The notes beneath the pieces were generated by a model. That model made no database searches and was not told the origin of the DNA. It saw only the letters and a program-made list of their open reading frames with translations. A stretch of 58,119 nucleotides of DNA from an uncultured Clostridia bacterium (GTDB lineage Bacteria; Bacillota; Clostridia; Christensenellales; UBA1242): assembly GCA_945928645.1 (NCBI GenBank), contig CAMENR010000001.1, forward strand, positions 97,439 to 155,557, written 5' to 3'. The stretch's first letter is position 1. The number at the start of each line of letters is the position of its first letter. Below, one piece after another: positions 16,069 through 24,805 of the stretch. The position numbers and the translations under genes were made by a program.

Positions 16069-17415
16069 CTATTGTTCTACTGTTTCTTTGTAAAAAGCAT
16101 TGATATACTCCAAAAATTTCTCTCCTCTATCCTCATAATTTTCAAACTCATCAAAACTTGCACTGCCTGGAGATAATAACACATCACAACCATTTTCTGC
16201 TATCTTGCACGCCTCGTATGTCGCCTCTCTAAGTGTTTTGAACCCCTGTATATTTTGCACATTATATTCCCTTGCAGTTTGAACAATTTTGGCTGACAAC
16301 TCCCCAAATGTTAATATTTTTTTGACATTTTGTGGCAAATTTTCAAAGATGTATTCATATGAAAGTCCCTTTTCACTGCCACCAAGCAAAAGGATTACTT
16401 TCCTGTCTGAGTTCATAGAAAGAAGTGCTTGCTTCACCGCATCGATATTGGTTGCCTTGCTGTCGTCAAAAAATCTAATACCACCCCTTTCTTTTACCAT
16501 TTGCAATCTGTGTTTGCTTGGTTCAAAAGTTTTTATGCCACACACAATATGTTTATTTTTAATTTTTAGTAGTTTGCATATAGCAACTCCTGCCATAACA
16601 TTTTCTAAATTATGCCTACCCAGCATTTTTACCTCTTCAGCAGAGCAAATCACCTCTGAATGACGACCATTATCATACCATATTTGACCATTGAGCAAAT
16701 AGCAACTATTATTTTGTTCTCCATATCCAAAAGTTACAATATTACTTTTAATATTGCCAACAGGAAGCCCATTTTGAACAACCGCATAATCTTTTTTGCC
16801 CTGATTTTCAAATATTCGATATTTCATATTTACATAGTTTTTCATCGTCTTGTGCCTATCCAAGTGGTCCTCGGAAATATTCAATAAGCAAGCGATATGT
16901 GGGCGAAAAGTTCTCACTGCTTCCAGCTGAAAACTGCTAACTTCACAGACAAATATTTTATGGCGAGATTTCTTTATTTTGGAACAAATGGGTGTGCCAA
17001 TATTCCCCACCAATTCGTAATTCTTGCCAGCACATTTCAATATATTTCCAACAAGTCTTGTAGTAGTGGTCTTGCCATTTGTTCCTGTTATAGCGACCAA
17101 TTTGCCGGCAAACTTTCTTGCACCTAGTTCCAGTTCACTTATGACTTCTTTGCCTATTGTTTTTGCATAACAGATATTTTTGTCAAAAACACTTACTGCA
17201 GGGCTAATAATTATGATATCCATTCCATCAATTACATCTCTGTTGACTCCTGTTAAAACAAAAACATTTTTCCAATTAGAAAATTTGGAAATTAACCTTT
17301 GCTGAACATCTTTGTCGCTATCAAAAACAAAAAACTTGTCCTTTTTATTGTATAACAAGTCAAAACTTGCCTCCCCACTAGAAGCAAAACCCCATATCAA
17401 AACACTTTTGTGCAT
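16069..17415 (-). CDS. murD: UDP-N-acetylmuramoyl-L-alanine:D-glutamate ligase
   Basis: Cytoplasmic ligase adding D-Glu to UDP-MurNAc-L-Ala. The 448-residue protein has the N-terminal Rossmann-like UDP domain, a central ATP domain with Gly-Thr-Asn-Gly-Lys-Thr-Thr-Thr (about 110-118), the conserved Glu-Val-Ser-Ser-Phe-Gln, the Ile-Ser-Glu-Asp-His-Leu-Asp-Arg-His block and the C-terminal Asp-Asp-Ser-Lys-Ala-Thr-Asn. It starts 16 bases after mraY. Confidence 0.96.
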   Translation of the reverse strand: MHKSVLIWGFASSGEASFDLLYNKKDKFFVFDSDKDVQQRLISKFSNWKNVFVLTGVNRDVIDGMDIIIISPAVSVFDKNICYAKTIGKEVISELELGARKFAGKLVAITGTNGKTTTTRLVGNILKCAGKNYELVGNIGTPICSKIKKSRHKIFVCEVSSFQLEAVRTFRPHIACLLNISEDHLDRHKTMKNYVNMKYRIFENQGKKDYAVVQNGLPVGNIKSNIVTFGYGEQNNSCYLLNGQIWYDNGRHSEVICSAEEVKMLGRHNLENVMAGVAICKLLKIKNKHIVCGIKTFEPSKHRLQMVKERGGIRFFDDSKATNIDAVKQALLSMNSDRKVILLLGGSEKGLSYEYIFENLPQNVKKILTFGELSAKIVQTAREYNVQNIQGFKTLREATYEACKIAENGCDVLLSPGSASFDEFENYEDRGEKFLEYINAFYKETVEQ

Positions 17416-17431
17416 AGATCTCCTCTGCGAC

Positions 17432-18415
17432 CTACAAAATGCTTAACACAAACACTGTGCTAAGTCCTATCAAAAAGGTCACAACAATATATATGAATAC
17501 AATTTTCGTTTCATACATACCCTTGTGTTCCAAATGATGATGAAAAGGTGCCATAAGGAATATTCTTTTGCGTGTTCGCTTAAAATGCAACACTTGCAAA
17601 ATTACACTTACACTAGACACCACAAACATAACTCCAACGATAGGGATATATAGGCTTGTCCCATTTAATACACAAACCACACTCATCAGCCCTCCCAAAG
17701 CAAGAGAACCAGTATCTCCCATAAAGATTTTGGCTGGGAAGAAGTTAAATATTAAAAAAGCAAGCAATCCTCCGCTAACACCAAAAAAAATTATATTTAG
17801 ATTTTGCGCCTGCAAAGCATACTCTCCGCCCACACTCCTCATATAAAACGAACTAACAAATGTCATAACGACAAAAAATATAAAAGAAACTCCCCCAGCC
17901 AAACCATCTAGCCCATCTGTTAAGTTTACACTGTTGGTCGTTGCAACAAACACCAAGACAACAAAAGGAATGATCAACCATCCAAAATTTACTCTTATAT
18001 TGGAAAAAGGAAGCCAAATTTGTGACAACTCTGGATTTCTAAAGGCAAAAAATGCAACAATTACTGCAATTAACAACTGAAAGATTATTTTTTGATAAGG
18101 TCTAAGACCAAGATTTCGCTTAAACTTAATTTTTATGTAATCATCCAAAAAGCCCACCAATCCATACGCTCCAAAAACAGCCAAACATAGTATAGGGACG
18201 AGCAGTTGCCCCTTAAAGAAAAACAGTGACACAATAATTGTTGGCAAAATAAAAATCAATCCACCCATAGTTGGAGTCCCTTGTTTAATATTATGTTCTC
18301 CAACATACTCTGATATGGTTTGTCCAAATTTCAACTTCTTTGCAAATTTTATGTAAAAGGGTGCAAATATCAAACTGACCACAAATGTTATCAAAAATAC
18401 AAAATATTCTGCCAT
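17432..18415 (-). CDS. mraY: Phospho-N-acetylmuramoyl-pentapeptide transferase
   Basis: Membrane enzyme making lipid I from UDP-MurNAc-pentapeptide and undecaprenyl phosphate. About 327 residues with ten helices. The family motifs are visible: Gly-Thr-Pro-Thr-Met-Gly-Gly near the N-terminus, Asp-Asp-Tyr in the first aspartate pair, the Asn-Leu-Thr-Asp-Gly-Leu-Asp-Gly-Leu loop, Gly-Asp-Thr-Gly-Ser and the Pro-Phe-His-His-His-Leu-Glu motif. GAGGG upstream supports the ATG at 18413-18415 rather than the GTG two codons earlier. It follows a 388-base gap after murE, where murF would be expected. Confidence 0.95.
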   Translation of the reverse strand: MAEYFVFLITFVVSLIFAPFYIKFAKKLKFGQTISEYVGEHNIKQGTPTMGGLIFILPTIIVSLFFFKGQLLVPILCLAVFGAYGLVGFLDDYIKIKFKRNLGLRPYQKIIFQLLIAVIVAFFAFRNPELSQIWLPFSNIRVNFGWLIIPFVVLVFVATTNSVNLTDGLDGLAGGVSFIFFVVMTFVSSFYMRSVGGEYALQAQNLNIIFFGVSGGLLAFLIFNFFPAKIFMGDTGSLALGGLMSVVCVLNGTSLYIPIVGVMFVVSSVSVILQVLHFKRTRKRIFLMAPFHHHLEHKGMYETKIVFIYIVVTFLIGLSTVFVLSIL

Positions 18416-18803
18416 ATTCACCCTCTTTTATTTTACTTTAATAATTAAAAATGCTTTTGCTAATAGTTTTTTAGTTTTTATAATTTAATCGATGTTTGTT
18501 TGTCCATTTTTGCAAAATGTATAATTTAATCACACTCAATTATATTATTATCCCTAAACCAAATAAAATGCCGACAAAAATTTCCAAAAAAAGTCAAATT
18601 CCTCTTATATTGAAAATTTTATTCTTCCTACTGCAAAATTTACTTTTTTTGCTCAAACTTTACTGTTTTTTTGCAAAATTTATCTTTTCTGTAAAACATA
18701 CCATTTTTATTGGAAGTTTTGATTTTTATTGAATGATTTGACTTTAATTTGTATGTCAGTTCAACATAATTTATCCATATTCAAGTGTTTTATAAATAAT
18801 TTT
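18416..18803. other. Non-coding gap at the expected murF position
   Basis: These 388 bases between murE and mraY hold no credible minus-strand gene. The sequence is extremely AT-rich. A direct repeat TATAATTTAATC occurs twice (near 18478 and 18519), either copy of which could supply a -10-like element for mraY. A 78-codon plus-strand frame is low-complexity and lacks a ribosome binding site. No MurF motif remnant was seen. Confidence 0.6.
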
Positions 18804-20234
18804 TTACATAAATTTTTGTAGTTCAATTTCGTCCGAAAAAGGAATCTTCTTACCATTTATTTCCTGACCTTTTTCTGCCCCCTTACCTGCAATCAACAGT
18901 ACATCTCCCTTTTTGCAATATTCATATCCCCTTTTTATTGCCTGCCTTCTATCTAATACAATTTCATAATTGTTTTTTGTTATTCCATCAACAATATCAT
19001 TTGCTATTTTTTCTGCCTTCTCAAAGCGAGGGTTGTCGCTACTAACTATCACCTTGTCAGCAAGCATAGAGGCAACATACCCCATTTTTGGCCTTTTTAA
19101 TCTATCCCTGTTGCCACCACATCCAAAGACCAAAATTATTTTGCCTGTGCAAAATTTCTTCACTCCACGCAAGGCGTTTTCCAAGGCATCTGGAGTGTGA
19201 GCAAAATCAACAATTCCTACAATTCCATTTTTGAGCATAAAGACATTCATTCTTCCGTCAATTTTTGCTACATTACAAGCAACATTGTATATTGTCAAAT
19301 TATCAATGCCAAGAAGTTTGGCAGTTGCCATACTGGCAAGTAAGTTATAAACATTAAACTCGCACAACATATTTGTATCAACAACAAACTCATCACCAAG
19401 AATATTTGCAAAAAAATGAGTCCTTCCGTCTTTATATTGTATATCTCTAGCACGACAATCTGCCTGCTCTTTTATCCCATAGGAAACAACCTTGCTATCA
19501 GAAACTTTACAGAACAACTTTCCATATTCGTCATCACTATTTATCACACAAATTTTGCAATATCTTTTCTTTAGAAACTTAGACTTGCACAAGGCATATT
19601 GCCCCATACTTCCAAAATAGTCTAAATGGTCTTGAGATAAGTTGCTAAAAACCCCCACTTCAAATTTTATACCCAAGAGTTTTTTTAGGTCAATGGCATG
19701 GGCAGAAACTTCACAAACAACATATTCCACTTTTTTGCAATACATATCATTGACTATTCTAAAAAAGTTTACAGTGTCTGGAGTAGTCAAATTTGGAGGC
19801 AATGATATACCATCATACTTCACTCCATTCGTTCCAATAAGCCCGGCTTTTTTACCATCAGAATTAAGCATTTGCCAAATTATACTAGAAATAGTTGTTT
19901 TTCCATTAGTCCCTGTTATCCCAACAAATTTGAGCCTTTTAGTTATATTATTATAATAATTATTACACACTTTTGGCATAATATTTCGGCAGTTTCGCAC
20001 TAAAATCTGAGTTAAAGAACTTTCGACCCAATGTTCGACAATCAGTGCTACAAAGCCATTATGCTCTATTCCTTCTACAAAATTATGTGTATCATAATTT
20101 ACTCCCTTGTAACAAAATAGCAACCCATTGGTCGGTTTACCTCTGGTAGATTGACTCAATTCTCCTATCTCTATGTCCAAATCTCCACGCACTTCGCATA
20201 TAGGCACATTTTTCAAAACATCTCTTAATTTCAT
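18804..20234 (-). CDS. murE: UDP-MurNAc-tripeptide ligase (meso-diaminopimelate adding)
   Basis: Cytoplasmic ligase adding the third stem residue. The 476-residue protein has the ATP loop Gly-Thr-Asn-Gly-Lys-Thr-Thr (about 113-119), Glu-Val-Ser-Ala-His-Ala with the family Ser/His, and Asn-Leu-Ser-Gln-Asp-His-Leu-Asp-Tyr. The substrate motif reads Asp-Asn-Pro-Arg (SSDNPRFE), which by family rules indicates meso-diaminopimelate rather than lysine. Good Shine-Dalgarno GGGGGA. It starts 14 bases after the PBP gene ends. Confidence 0.95.
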   Translation of the reverse strand: MKLRDVLKNVPICEVRGDLDIEIGELSQSTRGKPTNGLLFCYKGVNYDTHNFVEGIEHNGFVALIVEHWVESSLTQILVRNCRNIMPKVCNNYYNNITKRLKFVGITGTNGKTTISSIIWQMLNSDGKKAGLIGTNGVKYDGISLPPNLTTPDTVNFFRIVNDMYCKKVEYVVCEVSAHAIDLKKLLGIKFEVGVFSNLSQDHLDYFGSMGQYALCKSKFLKKRYCKICVINSDDEYGKLFCKVSDSKVVSYGIKEQADCRARDIQYKDGRTHFFANILGDEFVVDTNMLCEFNVYNLLASMATAKLLGIDNLTIYNVACNVAKIDGRMNVFMLKNGIVGIVDFAHTPDALENALRGVKKFCTGKIILVFGCGGNRDRLKRPKMGYVASMLADKVIVSSDNPRFEKAEKIANDIVDGITKNNYEIVLDRRQAIKRGYEYCKKGDVLLIAGKGAEKGQEINGKKIPFSDEIELQKFM

Positions 20235-20248
20235 TTTTTTCCCCCACT

Positions 20249-22168
20249 TTATGCTAATTTTATAACAATCGCACTGTCACTACTAACATTTGAGTTTGCG
20301 TATGGAAATTGAGAAATGACACTTTCTCCCTCTCCATCTACTTCATAATAAACACCCATTTTATCCAGCAAAGCCACTGCTTGCGAAACAGACATTCCAC
20401 AGAGTTGTGGCACTATATAAGTGCTATTTTTTATCTCTCCTGCTGGTAGAACTCCTTTATATTTGATAATACCCTCATAAAGAGTCTTTGCATATGGTTT
20501 TGCAACTACACTGCCATAATATGCCCCACTTGATGGTTCATCTACACAAATCAAAACAGCATACTCGGGTTTTTCTCCTTGATTAAGAAATCCAAAAAAA
20601 CTAGAAACATATTTTCCTCTGGCAATCTTTCCATCTTCACCATACTTTTGAGCAGTCCCCGTTTTGCCACCAATTTTATAACCTTCAACAAAAGACATTT
20701 CTCCAGTTTTGCTTACTGCCTGTTCTAGTAAGTATCTTATTTTTTCTCCTACCTCTTTTGTTACTGTATAACTTTTGGAAATGGTCGTTGATTGATATAT
20801 ATTATTATTTTCGTCAAAATAACCCGAAAGCACCCTTGGAGTGTTTAGCACACCACCATTTATTATAGAGCAAAATGCATTGGCAAGTTGAATCTCACTT
20901 ACAGCAACCGTTTGACCAAAAGATATTCTGGCGAGGTCAACATCTTTAACTAGATTTTCATCTAGCAAAATCCCTCCACTTTCGCCAGATATGTCCACCG
21001 AAGTTTTGCTCCCTATACCAAAAGATTTTAGATATTTATAAAGTTTTTCCTTGCCAAGACGCAACCCTAGGTCCATAAAGCAACAGTTGCAAGAGTTCTG
21101 CACTGCTTCAACCAATGTTTGACTGCCATGCCCCAGAGTTTTCCAGCATTTTATCTTTTCGCCGTCAATTATTCTATATCCTGGACAAAAAAACTTTTCG
21201 TTTTCATCAGTCAAATTTTCACTAAGAGCAGCAGAGAGTGTAAGTATCTTAAATGTTGAGCCTGGCTCAAAAACATCGGTTATAGCAACATTTTTGGTTA
21301 ATTCCATCAACTCCTTTACATTATCCCTTGGAATATTATTTAGGTCAAAACTAGGAGATATGGCTAAGCCCAACACCTTAGATGTTTCTGGATCAATAAC
21401 CAAAATAGAAGCCTTTTTTGGATTGTGGTCTATAATTATCTGATCCAACACTTCCTCCAACAAAACTTGTATGTTTACATCAATATTCAGTCGTAAATTA
21501 AGCCCATCAATAGGTTCTACATAATATTTTAGTGAGTCATCTAGCCTTACCCCACGCACATCACTCTGTGTGAGATACTTTCCGTCAGTGCCAGATAGTT
21601 TATCATCATAAAAACTCTCCAACCCACTCTGTCCCACACTGTCGCTGGTCAAAAATCCCAATACTTGCGCCATTGCCTTGCCATATGGATAATACCTCTT
21701 TACGTTCTCACTCAAATATATTCCTTCTAATCCCTTCTCTATTATGCTTTGCGCCATCTTCTCGTCAACCTGAAGTTTTATCAAACTTTCAGAAATCAAG
21801 GTGTTTTGTGCTTTTTTTAGCACTTTCTCATAATCCAAACCCAATTTTTCTGCCAAAAAACTGGCAACAAGTGAGGGATATTTTATTTCTTTTGCCCTAA
21901 CATAAACATCATATGTAGTTGTGCTGGTTGCTAAAATATTTCCGTTAACATCTACTATATCTCCCCTCTTTGCAGTAAGTGGCAACATCCTAGTCCACTG
22001 CTCCACTGCACGCAACTGGAGATTTTGAGAGCCAATCGCTTGTAGATAAAATATCCTAAAAATTAGCACAAAAAAAACAAAGGCTACAATCATCAAAAAT
22101 GACAGTAACCTCTTTCGTAATGAAAATAATGAATATTCAACTTTTGCTTTAATGATGCCCCTCCACAA
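20249..22168 (-). CDS. Class B penicillin-binding protein (FtsI/SpoVD type)
   Basis: The transpeptidase partner of FtsW, 639 residues. An N-terminal membrane helix (about 19-42) is followed by a dimerisation domain and then the catalytic domain with SxxK Ser304-Thr-Phe-Lys307, SxN Ser359-Cys-Asn and a Lys-Thr-Gly-Thr box (near 508). One PASTA domain closes the protein (about 583-639; Val-Pro-Gln-Leu-Cys-Gly-Met-Ser). The PASTA domain is found in both SpoVD and Pbp2B-type proteins, so FtsI and SpoVD are not distinguished. The frame begins with TTG at 22166, but the nearest strong ribosome binding site, GGAGGGG, lies inside it and points to an ATT codon (22151-22153); the true start is open. 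Confidence 0.9.
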   Translation of the reverse strand: MWRGIIKAKVEYSLFSLRKRLLSFLMIVAFVFFVLIFRIFYLQAIGSQNLQLRAVEQWTRMLPLTAKRGDIVDVNGNILATSTTTYDVYVRAKEIKYPSLVASFLAEKLGLDYEKVLKKAQNTLISESLIKLQVDEKMAQSIIEKGLEGIYLSENVKRYYPYGKAMAQVLGFLTSDSVGQSGLESFYDDKLSGTDGKYLTQSDVRGVRLDDSLKYYVEPIDGLNLRLNIDVNIQVLLEEVLDQIIIDHNPKKASILVIDPETSKVLGLAISPSFDLNNIPRDNVKELMELTKNVAITDVFEPGSTFKILTLSAALSENLTDENEKFFCPGYRIIDGEKIKCWKTLGHGSQTLVEAVQNSCNCCFMDLGLRLGKEKLYKYLKSFGIGSKTSVDISGESGGILLDENLVKDVDLARISFGQTVAVSEIQLANAFCSIINGGVLNTPRVLSGYFDENNNIYQSTTISKSYTVTKEVGEKIRYLLEQAVSKTGEMSFVEGYKIGGKTGTAQKYGEDGKIARGKYVSSFFGFLNQGEKPEYAVLICVDEPSSGAYYGSVVAKPYAKTLYEGIIKYKGVLPAGEIKNSTYIVPQLCGMSVSQAVALLDKMGVYYEVDGEGESVISQFPYANSNVSSDSAIVIKLA

Positions 22169-22192
22169 TGTTTGAGAGGCCTACCCATTTAT

Positions 22193-22762
22193 CTACTTTG
22201 AGAAAATTGAGCAAAACTCATCAAACAAGTTGCTTGAAGTGTTGTTTGCTTCGTCAGGTCTAGAAAGTTTGCTTTCTATCTTCAATGTATTACCATTTTC
22301 AAATGTAATCACATTGTTTTCTGCCCCTGCAGAAAGTTGATAACTTCCCACAGAACTTACAGCAGAAGCCCAGGTTGACCTTAGAGAATTTAACACAAAC
22401 AAGTTATATACAAACAATATGCACAAAAGCACCACAATAGAAGTGCAAGCAACAATAAGTGGCTTGTTGGAAAAATCAAATTTTTCCCTAAAAGACTTCT
22501 TTTCTTTCCTTTTACAACTATTTTTTTGCTCCCAACCAATACAATTTAACCCTTCATTTTCGCCTACTTCCACAGAAAAAACATTGTCGGATTCATCATC
22601 AAGGTTAGAAATCTGCGAAAAATGGTCATCTATAACTACTTCTTTGTCAAAGTTTTCCAATTCTTGCGTTGCCATTTCTGCAGTGTCATAAATCTTATCA
22701 AAATTTATGTCGTCTATCTGTGCAACTTTTTCTTCAATAAGAATTTCCTTTTTTCTATCCAT
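22193..22762 (-). CDS. Membrane protein in the ftsL position
   Basis: The 189-residue bitopic protein has an acidic, disordered-looking cytoplasmic half (1-100), one membrane helix (about 103-124) and a short outer part of about 65 residues. Lying between rsmH and the PBP gene, it holds the place of ftsL. Unlike FtsL it shows no leucine-zipper coiled coil after the helix, and its outer part is Ser/Asn-rich. Either it is a highly divergent FtsL or an unrelated replacement. AGGGGG precedes the ATG. Real gene; function by position only. Confidence 0.7.
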   Translation of the reverse strand: MDRKKEILIEEKVAQIDDINFDKIYDTAEMATQELENFDKEVVIDDHFSQISNLDDESDNVFSVEVGENEGLNCIGWEQKNSCKRKEKKSFREKFDFSNKPLIVACTSIVVLLCILFVYNLFVLNSLRSTWASAVSSVGSYQLSAGAENNVITFENGNTLKIESKLSRPDEANNTSSNLFDEFCSIFSK

Positions 22763-22799
22763 AATCTTTCCCCCTTTTTACCAACTTATTTTTTCAAAT

Positions 22800-23738
22800 T
22801 TACACAATCTTTTCTGCCACGCGAAGTTTGCTAGAAGCACTCCTGCTATTTATTTTTATCTCTTCATCACTTGGCAAAACTGGCTTTTTGGTTATCAACC
22901 TTAGGTCAGCTTTATGCCCACAGACACATATTGGCAATTCTTTTGGACATATACAGTTGGTTGAGTGTTCTGCAAAGCAATTTTTTACAATCCTATCTTC
23001 CAAAGAATGAAATGTTATTATACAAATTCTTCCACCTTTGCTTAGAAGTGATATCATATCTCCCAAACCACTCTTTAGACTATCTAACTCGCCATTCACC
23101 TCTATCCTTAAAGCCTGAAAAGTTTTCTTTGCGACACTTCCACCTTTGTGCAACACCGCTTTTGGAAGGCTTTTTTCCACAATTTTCACCAATTCTTGAG
23201 TGGTGTTGATTGGCGAATTTTCTCGGCTACTTATGATATTCTTCACAATACTCTTTGCAAAACTCTCTTCACCATAGTCATACAATATTCTCAGTAGATC
23301 CTTCTCAGAATATTTATTTACTATTTCCCATGCAGACAACTTCTGAGTTCTATCCATTCGCATATCAAGCCTTGCATCATGCATATACGAAAATCCACGT
23401 TCTGCTTCGTCAATTTGATAAGATGAAACACCAAGGTCAGCCAAAATCCCATCAACATGCTCAATATTTTGTTCTTTCAAAAATGACTTAATCTCGCAAA
23501 AATCACAATTTACAAATATAACCTTGCACTCAAAACCTGACAATCTTTGTTTGCTGACTTCAATCGCCTTTTGGTCCTTATCAAAGCAGATGAGAGTTCC
23601 CTCTTTGCTTAGCCTTTTTGCAATTTCTCTGGAATGACCAGCTCCGCCCACAGTTGCATCAACGTATATTCCATTTGGCTTTATATCAAGGTTGGCAATC
23701 ACTTCATTCAACATAATTGGAATATGTCTAAACTCCAT
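22800..23738 (-). CDS. rsmH: 16S rRNA (cytosine1402-N4)-methyltransferase
   Basis: The 312-residue SAM methyltransferase (MraW) modifies C1402 in the ribosomal P site. The SAM loop reads Asp-Ala-Thr-Val-Gly-Gly-Ala-Gly-His-Ser (about 26-35), followed by Phe-Asp-Lys-Asp and Leu-Ala-Asp-Leu-Gly-Val-Ser-Ser. The frame extends ten codons upstream, but AGGAG and the conserved His-Ile-Pro-Ile-Met-Leu opening support the ATG at 23736-23738. It overlaps mraZ by 11 bases, so they are translationally coupled. Confidence 0.95.
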   Translation of the reverse strand: MEFRHIPIMLNEVIANLDIKPNGIYVDATVGGAGHSREIAKRLSKEGTLICFDKDQKAIEVSKQRLSGFECKVIFVNCDFCEIKSFLKEQNIEHVDGILADLGVSSYQIDEAERGFSYMHDARLDMRMDRTQKLSAWEIVNKYSEKDLLRILYDYGEESFAKSIVKNIISSRENSPINTTQELVKIVEKSLPKAVLHKGGSVAKKTFQALRIEVNGELDSLKSGLGDMISLLSKGGRICIITFHSLEDRIVKNCFAEHSTNCICPKELPICVCGHKADLRLITKKPVLPSDEEIKINSRSASSKLRVAEKIV

Positions 23739-24159
23739 ATCTACCAAGCTCCTGTGCCAATGTTTCAAAGTCTTGTAAGTTTTTCATTGAATAGTCAATC
23801 CACCTTTCCTTTGCCCACAGTTCAATCCTTGTCCCTGTGCCTACAAACACAACTTCCTTTTTAATTCCAGCAAAATCTTTTAGACTTTGAGGCAACAAAA
23901 ATCTCCCTTGAGCATCTTCTTCCAACTCACAAGCGGAAGAAAATAATAGCCTAAGTGGTTTTTGGACAGACGAATCAAACATAGGCAGTTGATTTGCTTT
24001 TTCAAAAATGCTATCCAACTTGTCTTTGGGCATAACAAAAACACATCCATCACTACCTTTTGTGAGGACAAAACCACTGCCAGATTCTTTCTTAAATTTA
24101 CTTGGCAGTCGAAGCCTGTTTTTGCTATCACAAGAATGTGAATATTCACCCAAAAACAT
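23728..24159 (-). CDS. mraZ: Transcription regulator MraZ
   Basis: First gene of the division/cell-wall cluster, 143 residues. It has two AbrB-like half-domains, each with the family Asp-x-x-x-Arg motif (Asp-Ser-Lys-Asn-Arg-Leu and Asp-Ala-Gln-Gly-Arg-Phe). MraZ binds short repeats upstream of its own gene and controls the cluster; three such repeats are visible upstream here. Confidence 0.95.
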   Translation of the reverse strand: MFLGEYSHSCDSKNRLRLPSKFKKESGSGFVLTKGSDGCVFVMPKDKLDSIFEKANQLPMFDSSVQKPLRLLFSSACELEEDAQGRFLLPQSLKDFAGIKKEVVFVGTGTRIELWAKERWIDYSMKNLQDFETLAQELGRYGV

Positions 24160-24186
24160 TTCTCAGACTTTCTCCTTTACAATGTA

Positions 24187-24215
24187 ATTGTAACACATTT
24201 TTTGACCACTTCCAA
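24187..24215 (-). promoter_or_regulatory. mraZ promoter
   Basis: On the minus strand TTGGAA (24210-24215), 17-base spacer and TACAAT (24187-24192). The -35 lies between MraZ boxes two and three, so MraZ binding would interfere with the polymerase. Confidence 0.7.
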
Positions 24216-24232
24216 CCACTTTTGACCACTTT
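24206..24232 (-). promoter_or_regulatory. Three MraZ boxes
   Basis: On the minus strand AAAGTGG-TCA-AAAGTGG-TTG-GAAGTGG, three heptamers with 3-base spacers and 10-base period. This agrees with the AAAGTG[T/G] repeats described for MraZ in Mollicutes. Confidence 0.85.
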
Positions 24233-24270
24233 TTCTTATTTTTTGAAAAATTTTGAATATTTTTTTAATT

Positions 24271-24380
24271 TTTTTCTTGTTCTTTCTTGTTCTTTCTTGT
24301 TCTTTCTTGTTCTTTCTTGCTTTTTCTTGTTTTATCTTTTTTTTTCTTGTTTTTTTTGTTTTTTTGTTTTTTTGTTTTCT
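24271..24380. repeat. Phased 10-bp low-complexity repeat upstream of mraZ
   Basis: Eleven decamers, the best being TCTTTCTTGT repeated from 24281 to 24310 and again with small changes, fading into T-runs. The 10-base period places T-tracts on one face of the helix. It starts about 40 bases upstream of the MraZ boxes. The rest of 24381-24805 is AT-rich and holds only a terminator. Confidence 0.75.
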
Positions 24381-24678
24381 ACATAACCTAGATATTTTTC
24401 AAAAAAGCCTAACTATTTTATAATTGGCCTTATCGTGAATATAAAAAATTAGATGTTATTCTTTTGTAATAGTTTTTTGCAGTTGAAAAATCATTTATTT
24501 GTTAAACTCTTCCACTTAATACAAATTTTTCCCAATAAAATAAAATTAAAACAGCAAAACATTCATCAAAAAAACTTTGCTATTTTGATAAAATCATCTA
24601 ACTTTTTACCAGCAATTTTTTAGCAAAAATTATAACTCATTTACAAAAATAGGCGTAATGATAAAATCTTTCCAAGCA

Positions 24679-24714
24679 TAAAAAAAAGATTATACAACTA
24701 AAAGGCATAATCTT
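24679..24714 (-). terminator. Terminator of the metallophosphoesterase gene
   Basis: AAGATTAT/ATAATCTT stem with a run of seven A on its left, so on the minus strand a T-run follows. It lies about 90 bases after the stop codon. Confidence 0.7.
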
Positions 24715-24805
24715 CTCTCTTGTTATGTTTATTTTGCTAAATCAAATCTAATTTGTCAAAATATTTCAAGTGTCTAGCATAATATTTAATAAATAAAAAT
24801 CTGTA

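Noticed and set aside
18496..18732. 78-codon plus-strand frame in the murE-mraY gap
   Set aside because: Low-complexity Phe/Leu/Lys/Ile composition typical of AT-rich DNA and no ribosome binding site.
24102..24386. Plus-strand frame in the T-rich array
   Set aside because: It translates the repeat into Phe/Leu/Cys runs and has no start signal.
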